A stretch of 64,000 nucleotides of DNA from Planctomycetaceae bacterium (GTDB lineage Bacteria > Planctomycetota > Phycisphaerae > SM23-33). A model generated the notes under the pieces. The model did not search any database. It saw nothing but the letters and a program-made list of their open reading frames with translations, and was not told the DNA's origin. Shown piece after piece: positions 42,722 to 50,630 of this stretch. Made by a program: the position numbers and the translations under genes. Each line of letters opens with the position of its first letter. Within the stretch, counting starts at the first letter, position 1. The stretch is taken from NCBI GenBank assembly GCA_021371965.1, contig JAJFVE010000148.1:33341-97340 (forward strand), given 5' to 3'.

Positions 42722-43190
42722 TTGCCGCTCCCAGGAACGGCTGGATGAGCCGTTGGAACTGTCCAGTGAACACGAAATTTTCCTCGGGGAACTTCAGCCC
42801 GGCCATGTTCTGGTCCACGTGCGAGTACATCAGATCGACGATGCCGATCTGCTTGCCGTTGCGCCAGACGATGCCGTTGGTCAGCGCCGCTTGCGGGGCC
42901 AGCGTGTCGATCTTGACCTCGTAGAGCAACTGGTCGCCCGGGACGACGATGTCGGTAAACTCGGCCTTGGAGATCTTGCCCAGGACGACCTTTTCCTTGA
43001 AGTGCATCGCGTGTCCGACGAGCAGCCCGCCGGTCTGTGCGGTGCCCTCGATCATCAGCGACACGGGCATGATCGGGAATGCCGACCAGTGATCGTGCAG
43101 GTGGTCTTCGGCCAGCGAGACGTTCTTGAGGCCGACGGCTCGCTTGCCGGGCTCGAACTCCACGAGACGGTCAATCCAGTACCAACGCAT
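42714..43190 (-). CDS. FabZ-like hotdog dehydratase 2
   Basis: 158 residues. The hotdog catalytic stretch DHWSAFPIMPVSLMIEGTAQ keeps the His and Glu of FabZ, though the usual PGV is PVS. The N-terminus MRWYWIDRLVEFEPGKRAVG is longer than in FabZ. It is probably a 3-hydroxyacyl-ACP dehydratase acting on products of the KS pair, or a non-dehydrating partner. It lies between ACP and KS-beta in the operon. Confidence 0.85.
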   Translation of the reverse strand: MRWYWIDRLVEFEPGKRAVGLKNVSLAEDHLHDHWSAFPIMPVSLMIEGTAQTGGLLVGHAMHFKEKVVLGKISKAEFTDIVVPGDQLLYEVKIDTLAPQAALTNGIVWRNGKQIGIVDLMYSHVDQNMAGLKFPEENFVFTGQFQRLIQPFLGAANA

Positions 43191-43231
43191 GCCAAGCTCC
43201 CAATCGTCCGGATCGCGCTGCGGGTTGCCCC

Positions 43232-43612
43232 TCAGGCAACCTTGGTGCGAACGTAATTGCAGATCGTTTTTACGCGAAAGAGATTCGTCATTTTGTTGAT
43301 GTCGGGGTCCTGCTGGAAGTCGGTGAAGTCCGCATGGGGCATGCGTTCTTTCAACTGCGTCAGGCCCGACTCGGTCAGCTTGCCGTCCTTGACGTACTCG
43401 GGGTTGTTCAGGATGTTGTCCGGGAACAACTCGCCGCGCGGGATCTTGATGTCGAAGGCCTTTTCCAGGCGGAAGACGATGTCGAGAAAGTCGATCGACT
43501 CGGCGCCAAGGTCTCCGGTGAGGGTCGCTTCCGGCGTGACTTCTTCTTCGTCAACGCCCAGGGCGTCCACCAGCGTCTCTTTCACTTTTTCGAAAACTTC
43601 CACTTCAGTCAT
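43232..43612 (-). CDS. Acyl carrier protein with extended C-terminus
   Basis: 126 residues, about 45 longer than a usual ACP. The carrier domain has the phosphopantetheine site Ser39 in DLGAESIDFLDIVF. After helix IV an added segment (LKERMPHADFTDFQQDPDIN) ends in VKTICNYVRTKVA. AAGGAG lies before the ATG. The first base of the transcript is predicted about 60-75 bases upstream from its own promoter. It probably carries the growing chain for the two KS subunits next door rather than serving general fatty-acid synthesis. Confidence 0.92.
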   Translation of the reverse strand: MTEVEVFEKVKETLVDALGVDEEEVTPEATLTGDLGAESIDFLDIVFRLEKAFDIKIPRGELFPDNILNNPEYVKDGKLTESGLTQLKERMPHADFTDFQQDPDINKMTNLFRVKTICNYVRTKVA

Positions 43613-43690
43613 CAGGCGTTCTCCTTGATGCCTTTCGTCAGGTTAGAATTCAGCCGCCAAAGGTTCCACCTTCCGGCGGTTCGGGTCTTA

Positions 43691-43719
43691 TCTATAGAGA
43701 TTTTCGCCGCAAAAGTCAA
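43691..43719 (-). promoter_or_regulatory. Internal promoter of ACP-FabZ-KS genes
   Basis: On the minus strand, TTGACT (43714-43719) and TATAGA (43691-43696) with an exact 17-base spacer. A leader hairpin (CCGCC...GGCGG with AAGGT/ACCTT inside) lies between it and the ACP start. It sits after the first dehydratase gene, allowing separate expression of the downstream four genes. Confidence 0.75.
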
Positions 43720-43743
43720 TGCCGCCCCGGCGGCGAGAGTCCG

Positions 43744-44241
43744 TCAGCATACCCCAGCCGCCGCCAAGGCGGCCGGGCCTCCGCACAGGTCGAACTCGCG
43801 TTTGAGGCCGGCAACAATCTCCTGGTCCGACGCGGCGGGGTGGCCCTTGTCGACCAGGTTGAAGCTCGTCAGTTCCATCCGGACGACCGAAACCGTCGGT
43901 TTGTCGCCGACAAAGCCGTTGCCCTTGAGCCGGGCGGTGTTTCCCTCGAGGGAAACCAGCTCCACTTCGCATCGCAGCACCTGTCCGGGCGCCACGAAAT
44001 TTGCGTATCGCACGTTGACGGCCTTGGAGAGCACCACGATGCTGTTGGAGAAGTTCTGTTTGAGCCTCACCAGCCAGGCGGCCGCCTGCGTGAGCGATTC
44101 GAGCATCAGCACGCCGGGCATGACCGGGAAGATGGGAAAATGGTCCGCCAGGTACTCCTCGGCCAGCGAGAGCACCTTGGTCGTGACGATCTTCTTGCCC
44201 GGCACGATCGACTCGATTTTGTCCACAAGCTGAAACTTCAT
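43744..44241 (-). CDS. FabZ-like hotdog dehydratase 1
   Basis: 165 residues. The FabZ signature is clear: EYLADHFPIFPVMPGVLMLE with the His and the Glu at catalytic positions, then SLTQAAAWLVRLK. A strand-rich C-half (NFVAPGQVLRCEVELVSLEG) ends with an extra helical tail of about 25 residues. It is the first gene of the cluster, with GATGAGG upstream. Two separate dehydratases in one small cluster suggest different chain positions or a heterodimer, like FabZ/HadAB-type pairs. Confidence 0.88.
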   Translation of the reverse strand: MKFQLVDKIESIVPGKKIVTTKVLSLAEEYLADHFPIFPVMPGVLMLESLTQAAAWLVRLKQNFSNSIVVLSKAVNVRYANFVAPGQVLRCEVELVSLEGNTARLKGNGFVGDKPTVSVVRMELTSFNLVDKGHPAASDQEIVAGLKREFDLCGGPAALAAAGVC

Positions 44242-44330
44242 GGCGTCGCCTCATCCCCCACCTGGCCAAAGATTGGGGGGTTTTAGTCGTTCAGCCCCGG
44301 CAATGCAAGCGCATTTTTGGCCGGCGCCCA

Positions 44331-44371
44331 GTGGCATGGGCGTCCCCAAGGGACAGGCCCCCCCATGCCAC
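44331..44371. repeat. Palindrome GTGGCATGGG...CCCATGCCAC
   Basis: 10-bp arms around an inner GTCCC/GGGAC pair, in the divergent spacer between the FabZ-like and CBM48 genes. A smaller relative of the nested repeat at 22428. Confidence 0.6.
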
Positions 44372-44486
44372 AACGCTGCCGACGAACAAAATTCTGCAAG
44401 CCCACTCGACTTAGCGCGGCCGCATGGCGATAATTCCGACACGGGTGCATACAATCTTGAGTCAGGGCAGGCGAAGGACAACGATT

Positions 44487-44762
44487 ATGATTACCAAAGG
44501 ACGTAGAAAGGGCACGTATCGTTTTGTGCTGCGGGCGGTTGACGGGGCGACCAAGGCCCAACTCGCCGGGACATTCAACGAGTGGACGCCCCAGCCGATG
44601 CGGCTGACCAAGGATGGGCAGTTCGTTGCCGAGGTGCCCATGTCCAAGGGAACGTACGAGTATAAGTTCATCGTCGACGGCAAGTGGATTCTGGATCCCG
44701 ACTGCAGCGACATCGCCGCCAACGACGTCGGGACGTTCAATTCCGTCTTCCGCGTGAAGTAG
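44487..44762 (+). CDS. Stand-alone CBM48/glycogen-binding-like protein
   Basis: 91 residues from ATG 44487 (GAAGGA upstream). It is a single early-set beta-sandwich of the AMPK-beta/isoamylase N-terminal type: VDGATKAQLAGTFNEWTPQP, MRLTKDGQFVAEVPMSKGTY and EYKFIVDGKWILDPD are the hallmark strands and sugar-contact Trp/Lys residues. The family binds glycogen or starch-like glucans; as a free domain it may recruit or regulate glycogen enzymes. It lies 31 bp upstream of the aldolase gene. Confidence 0.88.
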   Translation: MITKGRRKGTYRFVLRAVDGATKAQLAGTFNEWTPQPMRLTKDGQFVAEVPMSKGTYEYKFIVDGKWILDPDCSDIAANDVGTFNSVFRVK

Positions 44763-44793
44763 CCATCGCCGGCCGGACTTGCAGGAGCATTCG

Positions 44794-45432
44794 ATGAGCG
44801 TGATCGCGGATCTGACGGAGATGGGCAAGCGGATGGTGCGGGCCAATCTGGTTGCCGGCCCCGGCGGCAACATCAGCGCCCGCGACGGGCGGCGGATGAT
44901 CTGCTCGCCCAGCGGATACGACCTGGACGCCATCGGCGTGCGCGACTGGGCGGTGGTGGACCTCGCCCGCGAGCGGCAGGTGCGCGGCGCCAAGGCCACC
45001 TGCGAGTTCGAGTTGCACCTGCGCGTGCTGCAGGCCCGCCGCGACGTGAACTTCATCTGCCACTCGCACCCGGCGACGGTCGTCGGGCTGATTTCCGGCG
45101 GGCAGGACCTCCAGCCCTTCACGCCGGACTTCGTGACCTTCGTCGACCATATCGTGCATCTGCCGTATATGATGATCGGCGGCAGCGAGTTCGCCCGCGC
45201 CGTCGCCAAGGCCGCCGCCGGCGGGGCCAACTGCGTGGCCATCCGCAACCACGGCCTGGTGACCTTCGGCGCCACGATGCGCCAGGCCCTGACGCGCACG
45301 ATCGTGATCGACGATCAAGCCCGCGTGCAGATGGCCGCCCTCATCGCCGGCAAGCCCAAACCCCTGCCCCGCCGCACGCAGGACATTATCCGAAAGCTGG
45401 ACTTTGAGGTGATAAGGCAGAAGCTGCAGTGA
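44794..45432 (+). CDS. Class II aldolase/adducin family, FucA-like
   Basis: 212 residues from ATG 44794 (AGGAG upstream). The zinc motif includes CHSHPATVVG, and a later His in AIRNHGLVTFGA; the N-terminus GPGGNISARDG and the catalytic acidic residue in CEFELHLRVLQ fit L-fuculose-1-phosphate or L-ribulose-5-phosphate-type aldolases/epimerases. The reaction would split fuculose-1-phosphate into dihydroxyacetone phosphate and lactaldehyde. The substrate is inferred only from family resemblance; the fucosidase in the window supports it weakly. Confidence 0.88.
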   Translation: MSVIADLTEMGKRMVRANLVAGPGGNISARDGRRMICSPSGYDLDAIGVRDWAVVDLARERQVRGAKATCEFELHLRVLQARRDVNFICHSHPATVVGLISGGQDLQPFTPDFVTFVDHIVHLPYMMIGGSEFARAVAKAAAGGANCVAIRNHGLVTFGATMRQALTRTIVIDDQARVQMAALIAGKPKPLPRRTQDIIRKLDFEVIRQKLQ

Positions 45433-45438
45433 GTTTTG

Positions 45439-45479
45439 CTCACCACTCACCACTCACCACTCACCACTCACCACTCACA
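45439..45479. repeat. CACCACT 7-bp tandem repeat
   Basis: About five CACCACT units in a row between convergent genes, running up to the GNAT stop. It shows the 7-bp period of other spacers but has no paired arm. Confidence 0.8.
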
Positions 45480-46404
45480 ACTTCTCCAACGGGAACATCG
45501 CGTACGTCATGCGGCGATATTGTTCCTGGAACCCTGCGTCGAGATAGAGCCTCAGCGCGTAGCTGTTGCCCGCGTCGACGGCCAGGGTGAGCGATTGGTA
45601 TCCCGACGTGTACGCCTGTGCCGCTGCTCGCGCCAGGAGTTTGCGGCCCAGGCCTTTGCCCCGCGCCGCCGCGGCCACGCCCAGATACACTACGTCGGTC
45701 CCGGCGCCGTCGTGCGAGGCGTTGACGAGTACGCATCCGGCAGGGGCATCATTTATGAAAGCGATCCACCACGACTTGGGGGAGAATATCCCGCTGGCCT
45801 TGTGTCCGGCGATCACGTCGGCGATCTGCCGCTTGCCCCGAAGCGGCGGGCAGTCCAGCGAGCTCTCGTACGAGGCCTTGATGACGGCCGCGAGATGGTC
45901 CTGCGTGAACTGCCCGTAGCGGCGCCAGACGATGCTGGGATCGTCGAACTCCTCCGGCGGGGCTGCCAGGTCCAGGCGCATGTAGATCAACTCCGCGAGC
46001 AGGTCGAAGCCCGCCCGGCGCAGCAGGTCGCTGTCGCGGCGATCCTCGGGCGAGAAGGCCGCCTGCACCAGCGACAGCGGACCCTCGGCCAGTGCCGCCG
46101 GGGCGATGGCCGCCAGCAGCGCCGTCAGCGAGTCCTCGTTTACGCCGGCGGCGGAGGGCGGGCTGTAGTAAAGCATGCCCGTGCGCCCGGCGCTGGCGAG
46201 GATCATGGCGGCCGCTTCGCATCGCCCGCCACGTTGCAGCCACCACAGCCACGCCTCGCCCACGCGCGAGTCGAGCAGATGCCGCAGGGCGGCGGTGCGC
46301 TGAGCGGCCATGTACCCGCTGTCGCGCCCCGCGGCGACGAACGCCACCGCCGATCGCTGCCGGCGAGGCGGAACAGAAACAATCTGCACATCCATGTCGG
46401 GCAT
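45475..46404 (-). CDS. GNAT-family N-acetyltransferase
   Basis: 309 residues from ATG 46404. The C-terminal domain has the acetyl-CoA loop (VVYLGVAAAARGKGLGRKLL) and the family tail (LTLAVDAGNSYALRLYLDAG). The N-terminal 150 residues look like a degenerate second GNAT domain (AALRHLLDSRVGEAWLWWLQ), making this a tandem GNAT protein, similar in size to mycothiol synthase-like enzymes. The acceptor is unknown. No ribosome site is obvious. Confidence 0.85.
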   Translation of the reverse strand: MPDMDVQIVSVPPRRQRSAVAFVAAGRDSGYMAAQRTAALRHLLDSRVGEAWLWWLQRGGRCEAAAMILASAGRTGMLYYSPPSAAGVNEDSLTALLAAIAPAALAEGPLSLVQAAFSPEDRRDSDLLRRAGFDLLAELIYMRLDLAAPPEEFDDPSIVWRRYGQFTQDHLAAVIKASYESSLDCPPLRGKRQIADVIAGHKASGIFSPKSWWIAFINDAPAGCVLVNASHDGAGTDVVYLGVAAAARGKGLGRKLLARAAAQAYTSGYQSLTLAVDAGNSYALRLYLDAGFQEQYRRMTYAMFPLEKL

Positions 46405-46434
46405 GGCAGAATGGTAACGAGTCGCGGCAAAAAC

Positions 46435-46664
46435 GGGGAAGAAAAACCGAGGACGACGACGAGGACGAGGACGACGATGACGACGATGACGAGATAAGAC
46501 ATCTTCTGCCGTTAGCGGTCGAGCCCCGACGGGATCTTCGACTTGCTCGACGCGGTCATCTGGTTGCCCAAGAACGCGCGGTGCAAGCCCCGCCGCTAAT
46601 GGATGCATCGGAGCATTCTTCTCGTTTTCGTCCTCGTCCTCGTCGTCGTCCTCGGTTTCTTCCC
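46435..46664. repeat. Nested inverted repeats with GTTAGCGG copy B
   Basis: Outer arms of about 40 bp (46436-46475 and 46625-46664) are built from GAGGACGACGAC-type units and are complementary. Inside lies copy B of the GTTAGCGG family (46511-46599, 89 bp), with TTAGCGG at one end and CCGCCGCTAA at the other. The whole lies in the divergent 387-bp spacer 46405-46791; the remaining bases hold no clear promoter. Confidence 0.75.
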
Positions 46665-46791
46665 TCTTCAGTACGAATTACCTTTTCAGCCCTTGATAAA
46701 CCCCAGGCGGAGGTTTATTCTTTAAGGCGTCCTCGTGGCGCGGGTCGATACCAGTAGGCGCGGGCCCGCCGGGCCCTTGTGGAGCTTGACT

Positions 46792-47463
46792 ATGAGACGA
46801 CTGGTGACTGTGGCACTGCTGGCAGCCATCGTGGCGACCCTGACCGTCAACATGGCGCACAGCGAACCGCCCAAGCCTTCCGAAGCCCAGTTCAAGTGGC
46901 AGTTCGACTTCCGCTACGATCCGCCGCGCCCCATCCAGGTCACGCTGCCCGGCGAGAAGACCAAACGCACCTTCTGGTACGTGATCTTCACTGTCACCAA
47001 CCGCACCGGGGTCGACCGCTCGTACGTGCCGGCATTCGAACTCTACACCGACACCGGCCAACTGATGGCCGCCGGACGCAACACGCCGACGTTCGTGTTC
47101 AACAAGATCAAAGAGCTCCACAACCTGCCGCTGCTGGTGACCATGACCAGCCTGATCGACAAGACCCTCCTGCAGGGCGAAGACAACGCCCGCCACAGCG
47201 TGGCAGTCTGGCAGGACATTGACCCGGCGGCCGGCGGGTTCGACATCTTCGTCGGCGGTCTCAGCGGCGAGACGGCCGTGGTCAAGCTGCCCCAGCCTGT
47301 CAAGACGATGCAGTACGACTCGCGCGGCCAGGCCAAGGAAGTCATGACCGACCAACTCCTGCTGACCAAGCAGTTGCAGCTCACATATAAGCTGCCCGGC
47401 GAGGCCTCGGCCCGCGTCTACAACCCGGCCGTCTTCGCGGGCAAGCAGTGGGTTATGCGGTGA
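46792..47463 (+). CDS. Secreted hypothetical protein
   Basis: 223 residues from ATG 46792 (GGAG eight bases upstream), with a signal peptide (MRRLVTVALLAAIVATLTVN). The rest is beta-rich (FWYVIFTVTNRTGVDRSYVP, ELYTDTGQLMAAGRN, GFDIFVGGLSGETAVVKLP) and resembles an immunoglobulin-like fold. I recognise no family. It is probably periplasmic. It ends close to a GATGG/CCATC inverted repeat before pdxA. Confidence 0.65.
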   Translation: MRRLVTVALLAAIVATLTVNMAHSEPPKPSEAQFKWQFDFRYDPPRPIQVTLPGEKTKRTFWYVIFTVTNRTGVDRSYVPAFELYTDTGQLMAAGRNTPTFVFNKIKELHNLPLLVTMTSLIDKTLLQGEDNARHSVAVWQDIDPAAGGFDIFVGGLSGETAVVKLPQPVKTMQYDSRGQAKEVMTDQLLLTKQLQLTYKLPGEASARVYNPAVFAGKQWVMR

Positions 47464-47467
47464 GTTT

Positions 47468-47578
47468 GGTAGCCGGTGGCCAGTAGCCGGTAGGGATGAA
47501 TGGATGGATGGATGGGAAAAAACGTCCCTCGTCCAACCATCCAATCGTCCAATCATCCAACCATCCAACCAACCATCG
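47468..47578. repeat. GTAGCCGG and GGATGGATGG inverted repeats
   Basis: Left part carries GTAGCCGG copies and GGATGGATGGATGG; right part has the complementary CCATCCAAC and CCATCCAATCG series. It lies between convergent genes and both end beside it. Confidence 0.65.
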
Positions 47579-47582
47579 CGAT

Positions 47583-48590
47583 TCACTTGGTCTTTTTGCC
47601 TGCCAGGTCTATCGCTAGATTGATGGCGGCGATCATGCTGGCGGGGTTGGCCTTGTTGCGGCCGGCGATGTCGAAAGCGGTCCCGTGGTCGGGACTGGTG
47701 CGGATGATCGGCAGGCCCAGCGTCAGATTCACCGCCGAGTCCCAGGCCAGCAGCTTGATGGGGATCAACGCCTGGTCGTGATACATCGCCACCACGCAGT
47801 CGAACTTTCCATCGACGGCCTGGCGGAAGATCGTGTCGGCGGGCAGTGGGCCGATGGCGTCGATGCCGGCCTCGGTCGCCAGCAGAATCGCCGGGGCGAT
47901 GATGCGGGATTCCTCGTCGCCGAATCGCCCCTCCTCGCCGGCGTGGGGGTTGAGGCCCGCCACAGCGATCTTGGGCTTGGCGATGCCGAACCAGCGTTTC
48001 AGGGCCTGGTCGGCCAGGTCGATGGGGTTGAAGACGGCCCCGATGGTGATCAAGTTGCGCAGGTCGCAGACCGCATGGTGCGTCGTCGCCAGGGCCACCT
48101 TGAGCTGCGGCGAGACGAACATCATCGTCACGTTCCGCACGCCGCAGCGCTCGGCGAGCAGCTCGGTGTGCCCGGGGAACCGCTTGGCCCCGGCCATCTG
48201 CCAGGAGGTCTTTGAGATCGGGGCGGTGACGAGGGCGTCGATGACGCCTGTCCGCGCCGCGGCAATCGCGTCTTCCAGAAACGCCAGCGACGCCAGCCCG
48301 CCCAGGCGGCTGGGGCCGCGGGGCATAGACGAGGGCTGGGCGACTTCATCGTAATCGGCAGCCACCATCTCCAGGTCCAGGCGGCGCAGGTCTTCGTGAT
48401 GGACGCGCACGGTGCCCAGGTCGATTTCAGCGGTGTCGGCGGTGTAGGCGAGCTGCTCGTAGAATCCGAAGATGACGAACCGCGCGCGGTTTCGCAGCTC
48501 GCGCGAGGCCAGTGCCTTGACGATCACCTCGGCGCCGACGCCGCAGGGGTCGCCCATGGTGATTCCGATTGTGGGCCTTGCGTCATCCAT
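47583..48590 (-). CDS. pdxA: 4-hydroxythreonine-4-phosphate dehydrogenase
   Basis: 335 residues, the usual PdxA length. The N-terminus PTIGITMGDPCGVGAEVIVK, the middle TAPISKTSWQMAGAKRFPGH and the C-terminal VAGLNPHAGEEGRFGDEE with HDQALIPIKLLAWDSAVNLT are standard, including the metal-binding His residues. The enzyme oxidises 4-phosphohydroxy-L-threonine in vitamin B6 synthesis. No Shine-Dalgarno precedes the ATG; the sequence directly before it is a repeat. The gene runs in the same direction as ribE, 93 bp away, so both are vitamin genes on one strand. Confidence 0.97.
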   Translation of the reverse strand: MDDARPTIGITMGDPCGVGAEVIVKALASRELRNRARFVIFGFYEQLAYTADTAEIDLGTVRVHHEDLRRLDLEMVAADYDEVAQPSSMPRGPSRLGGLASLAFLEDAIAAARTGVIDALVTAPISKTSWQMAGAKRFPGHTELLAERCGVRNVTMMFVSPQLKVALATTHHAVCDLRNLITIGAVFNPIDLADQALKRWFGIAKPKIAVAGLNPHAGEEGRFGDEESRIIAPAILLATEAGIDAIGPLPADTIFRQAVDGKFDCVVAMYHDQALIPIKLLAWDSAVNLTLGLPIIRTSPDHGTAFDIAGRNKANPASMIAAINLAIDLAGKKTK

Positions 48591-48660
48591 AGGAGAACAC
48601 GAATGACACGAATAGAAGCTTTGCCACAGAGATCACAAAGAACACAAAGAGAGGGCAAGG
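48591..48660. repeat. CACGAAT plus CACAAAG 9-bp-period repeats
   Basis: GGAGAACACGAATGACACG starts immediately upstream of the pdxA ATG and is followed by CCACAGAGATCACAAAGAACA. Both repeat families lie side by side here. It separates ribE from pdxA. Confidence 0.65.
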
Positions 48661-48683
48661 CTCCTGTCGCGTCACTCCTCAGG

Positions 48684-49328
48684 TCATACGAACCCCGCTT
48701 TGCGGAGTTTTTCCAGAGACAATCCCCCGCCTTCGCCGCCGGCGATCTGATTCAGATAACGGCGGACATATTTGCCGATGAGATCGACTTCCACGTTCAC
48801 TTGGTCGCCCGCCCGCAGGTTGGCCAGCGTCGTGTCCTTGTGCGTCGTGGGGATGATCGCCACGCTGAAGGTTCCTTGCCCGACGTCAACCAGCGTCAGC
48901 GAAACGCCATCGAGTGCGACCGAGCCCTTGGGCACCATCTGGTCGGTCACGTCGGCCGCGGCGGCAAACTCGATCACCCATTCGTTGCCGCGGCGGACGT
49001 TCTTCACCGTCGCGCGGCCGTCGACGTGCCCCTGCACCAGGTGCCCGTCGAGGCCGTCCTGCAGCGTCAACGCGCGCTCGAGATTAACGCGGGCGCCGGC
49101 GACAAGTCTGCCCAGACCGGTGCGCCCGAGCGTCTCGGCGATCACGTCGAAGTCGGCGACCGCTCCGGCGATCGCGCTGGCTGTCAAGCACGCGCCGTTG
49201 ACGGAAACGCTGTCGCCAATGCTCAAGCCCTCGGCCAGCGGGCCAATGTCGATGCTGAGCCGCCGCGAACCGCTACGGTCGACGGCGGCCTTGATTGAGC
49301 CCACATGTCGTATGATTCCTGTGAACAT
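48684..49328 (-). CDS. ribE: Riboflavin synthase alpha chain
   Basis: 214 residues with two lumazine-binding repeats. MFTGIIRHVG starts repeat one, with GDSVSVNGACLTASA; repeat two has LVQGHVDGRATVKNV and KGSVALDGVSLTLVDV. It converts two 6,7-dimethyl-8-ribityllumazine molecules to riboflavin. No FMN riboswitch is visible upstream. No Shine-Dalgarno precedes the ATG. The C-terminus is slightly long and Gly-rich. Confidence 0.97.
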   Translation of the reverse strand: MFTGIIRHVGSIKAAVDRSGSRRLSIDIGPLAEGLSIGDSVSVNGACLTASAIAGAVADFDVIAETLGRTGLGRLVAGARVNLERALTLQDGLDGHLVQGHVDGRATVKNVRRGNEWVIEFAAAADVTDQMVPKGSVALDGVSLTLVDVGQGTFSVAIIPTTHKDTTLANLRAGDQVNVEVDLIGKYVRRYLNQIAGGEGGGLSLEKLRKAGFV

Positions 49329-49373
49329 GGCAGGAATATGCTAGGCAATGGGCGGGGGTTTCGCCATTGAAAA

Positions 49374-49502
49374 GGATTGCGGATGGCGGATTTCGGATTG
49401 CGGATTGGCCAGCCAACAGGTACGGTTCCACTCCAAGGCATCGAGGTTAGAGGTTAGAGTAACAGCCACCGCTTGCGGACTCTAACCTCTCACCCCTAAC
49501 CT
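49374..49502. repeat. GCGGATT and GAGGTTAGAG repeats
   Basis: GCGGATTTCGGATTGCGGATT (7-bp period) is followed by GAGGTTAGAGGTTAGAGT and its inverted partner ACTCTAACCTCTCACC. A CCGAGC.GCTCGG hairpin with TTAGCGG (complemented, about 49525-49545) follows, a half-copy of the GTTAGCGG family. They fill most of the divergent spacer between ribE and the GTPase gene. Confidence 0.65.
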
Positions 49503-49556
49503 TGTTCGGGGGCGTGGCAGCGCCGAGCAAGCTCGGCCGCTAAAGGAGAATCGCTC

Positions 49557-50627
49557 ATGCGTGTAACGCTGATTGGTCCGCCGCAGTCGGGTAAGAGCAT
49601 GCTGTTTTCGGCCGTCGCCGTGGCAGGGGGGTCGCACGTGGATCTGTCGCGCGGCGACCAGCCGCACATGGCCATGGTCAAGGTGCCCGACGAGCGGCTG
49701 GAGTGGCTCTCGGAGCATTACAAGCCCGAGAAGACCACGCCGGCCGAACTGGAGTTTATCGACCTGCCCGGACTGGACCTCTCCGACGACGCCGGGCGCA
49801 CCCGTGCCCGCGCGCACTGGGCGGCCATGCGGCAGAGCGACATGCTCGTCTTTGTCGTGCGGGCATTTGAACAGTCCGACGCGCCGGCGTACCGCGACCG
49901 CGTGGACCCGCAGGCCGACGTCGAGGAACTCATCGGCGAGATGATCTTCGCCGACATGGACCAGGTCTCCAGCCGCATCGACAAACTGCACGCCTCGATC
50001 AAGAAGCCCTCGCGCGACCACAAAGACGAGCAGCGCGAGCTGGAGCTCATGGAGCGCCTGCTGGCCGCGCTGGAAAACGAAAAGCCCATCAGCACGGCTT
50101 TGACCAGCGACGCCGAGGGCAAGCTGGTGCGCAGCTTCGCCTTCCTGTCGCAGAAGCCCATGCTCGTGGTGCTCAACTGCGGCGAGGATTCGCTGGGCGA
50201 GCCCGCGCCCGAAAAAGTGCACGGCCTGCCGGCGCTGCAGCTTTCGGCCCAGATCGAGTCGGAGATCGCCCAACTGCCCCCGGCCGAGCGCCAGGAGTTT
50301 CAGGCCGACCTGGGCCTGACCGGCAGCGCCCGCGACCGGCTTGTCCAGGCCTGCTACAGCGGCCTGGGGCTGATCTCGTTCCTCACCAGCGGCGAGGACG
50401 AATGCCGCGCCTGGACGATCCCGGCTGGCACCGAGGCCGTCGTCGCGGCGGCGGAGATTCACTCCGACATCGCCCGCGGATTCATCCGCGCCGAGACGGT
50501 CAGCTACGCAGACTTCCGCTCGGCCGGCGACTTCAAGAACGCCCGCGCAGCCGGAAAGGTCCGCCTGGAAGGCAAGAACTACGTCGTGCAGGACGGGGAT
50601 ATTATTAACTTCAGGTTTAACGTCTGA
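49557..50627 (+). CDS. Divergent YchF-like (Obg-family) ATPase/GTPase with TGS domain
   Basis: 356 residues, AAGGAG upstream. The P-loop is GPPQSGKSMLFSA; the G3 region is FIDLPGLDLSDDAG, and the NxxE motif (LNCGED) that gives YchF its ATP preference is kept. A helical insertion (about 120-180) is typical of YchF, and the C-terminal TGS/DUF933 domain ends with AAAEIHSDIARGFIRAETVS and VQDGDIINFRFNV. YchF acts on ribosomes and stress responses. The N-terminal domain differs enough from standard YchF that a second, canonical copy may exist elsewhere. Confidence 0.88.
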   Translation: MRVTLIGPPQSGKSMLFSAVAVAGGSHVDLSRGDQPHMAMVKVPDERLEWLSEHYKPEKTTPAELEFIDLPGLDLSDDAGRTRARAHWAAMRQSDMLVFVVRAFEQSDAPAYRDRVDPQADVEELIGEMIFADMDQVSSRIDKLHASIKKPSRDHKDEQRELELMERLLAALENEKPISTALTSDAEGKLVRSFAFLSQKPMLVVLNCGEDSLGEPAPEKVHGLPALQLSAQIESEIAQLPPAERQEFQADLGLTGSARDRLVQACYSGLGLISFLTSGEDECRAWTIPAGTEAVVAAAEIHSDIARGFIRAETVSYADFRSAGDFKNARAAGKVRLEGKNYVVQDGDIINFRFNV

Positions 50628-50630
50628 CCG

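Noticed and set aside
48684..49556. FMN riboswitch ahead of riboflavin synthase
   Set aside because: The upstream spacer lacks the conserved FMN aptamer blocks and is filled with short-period repeats.
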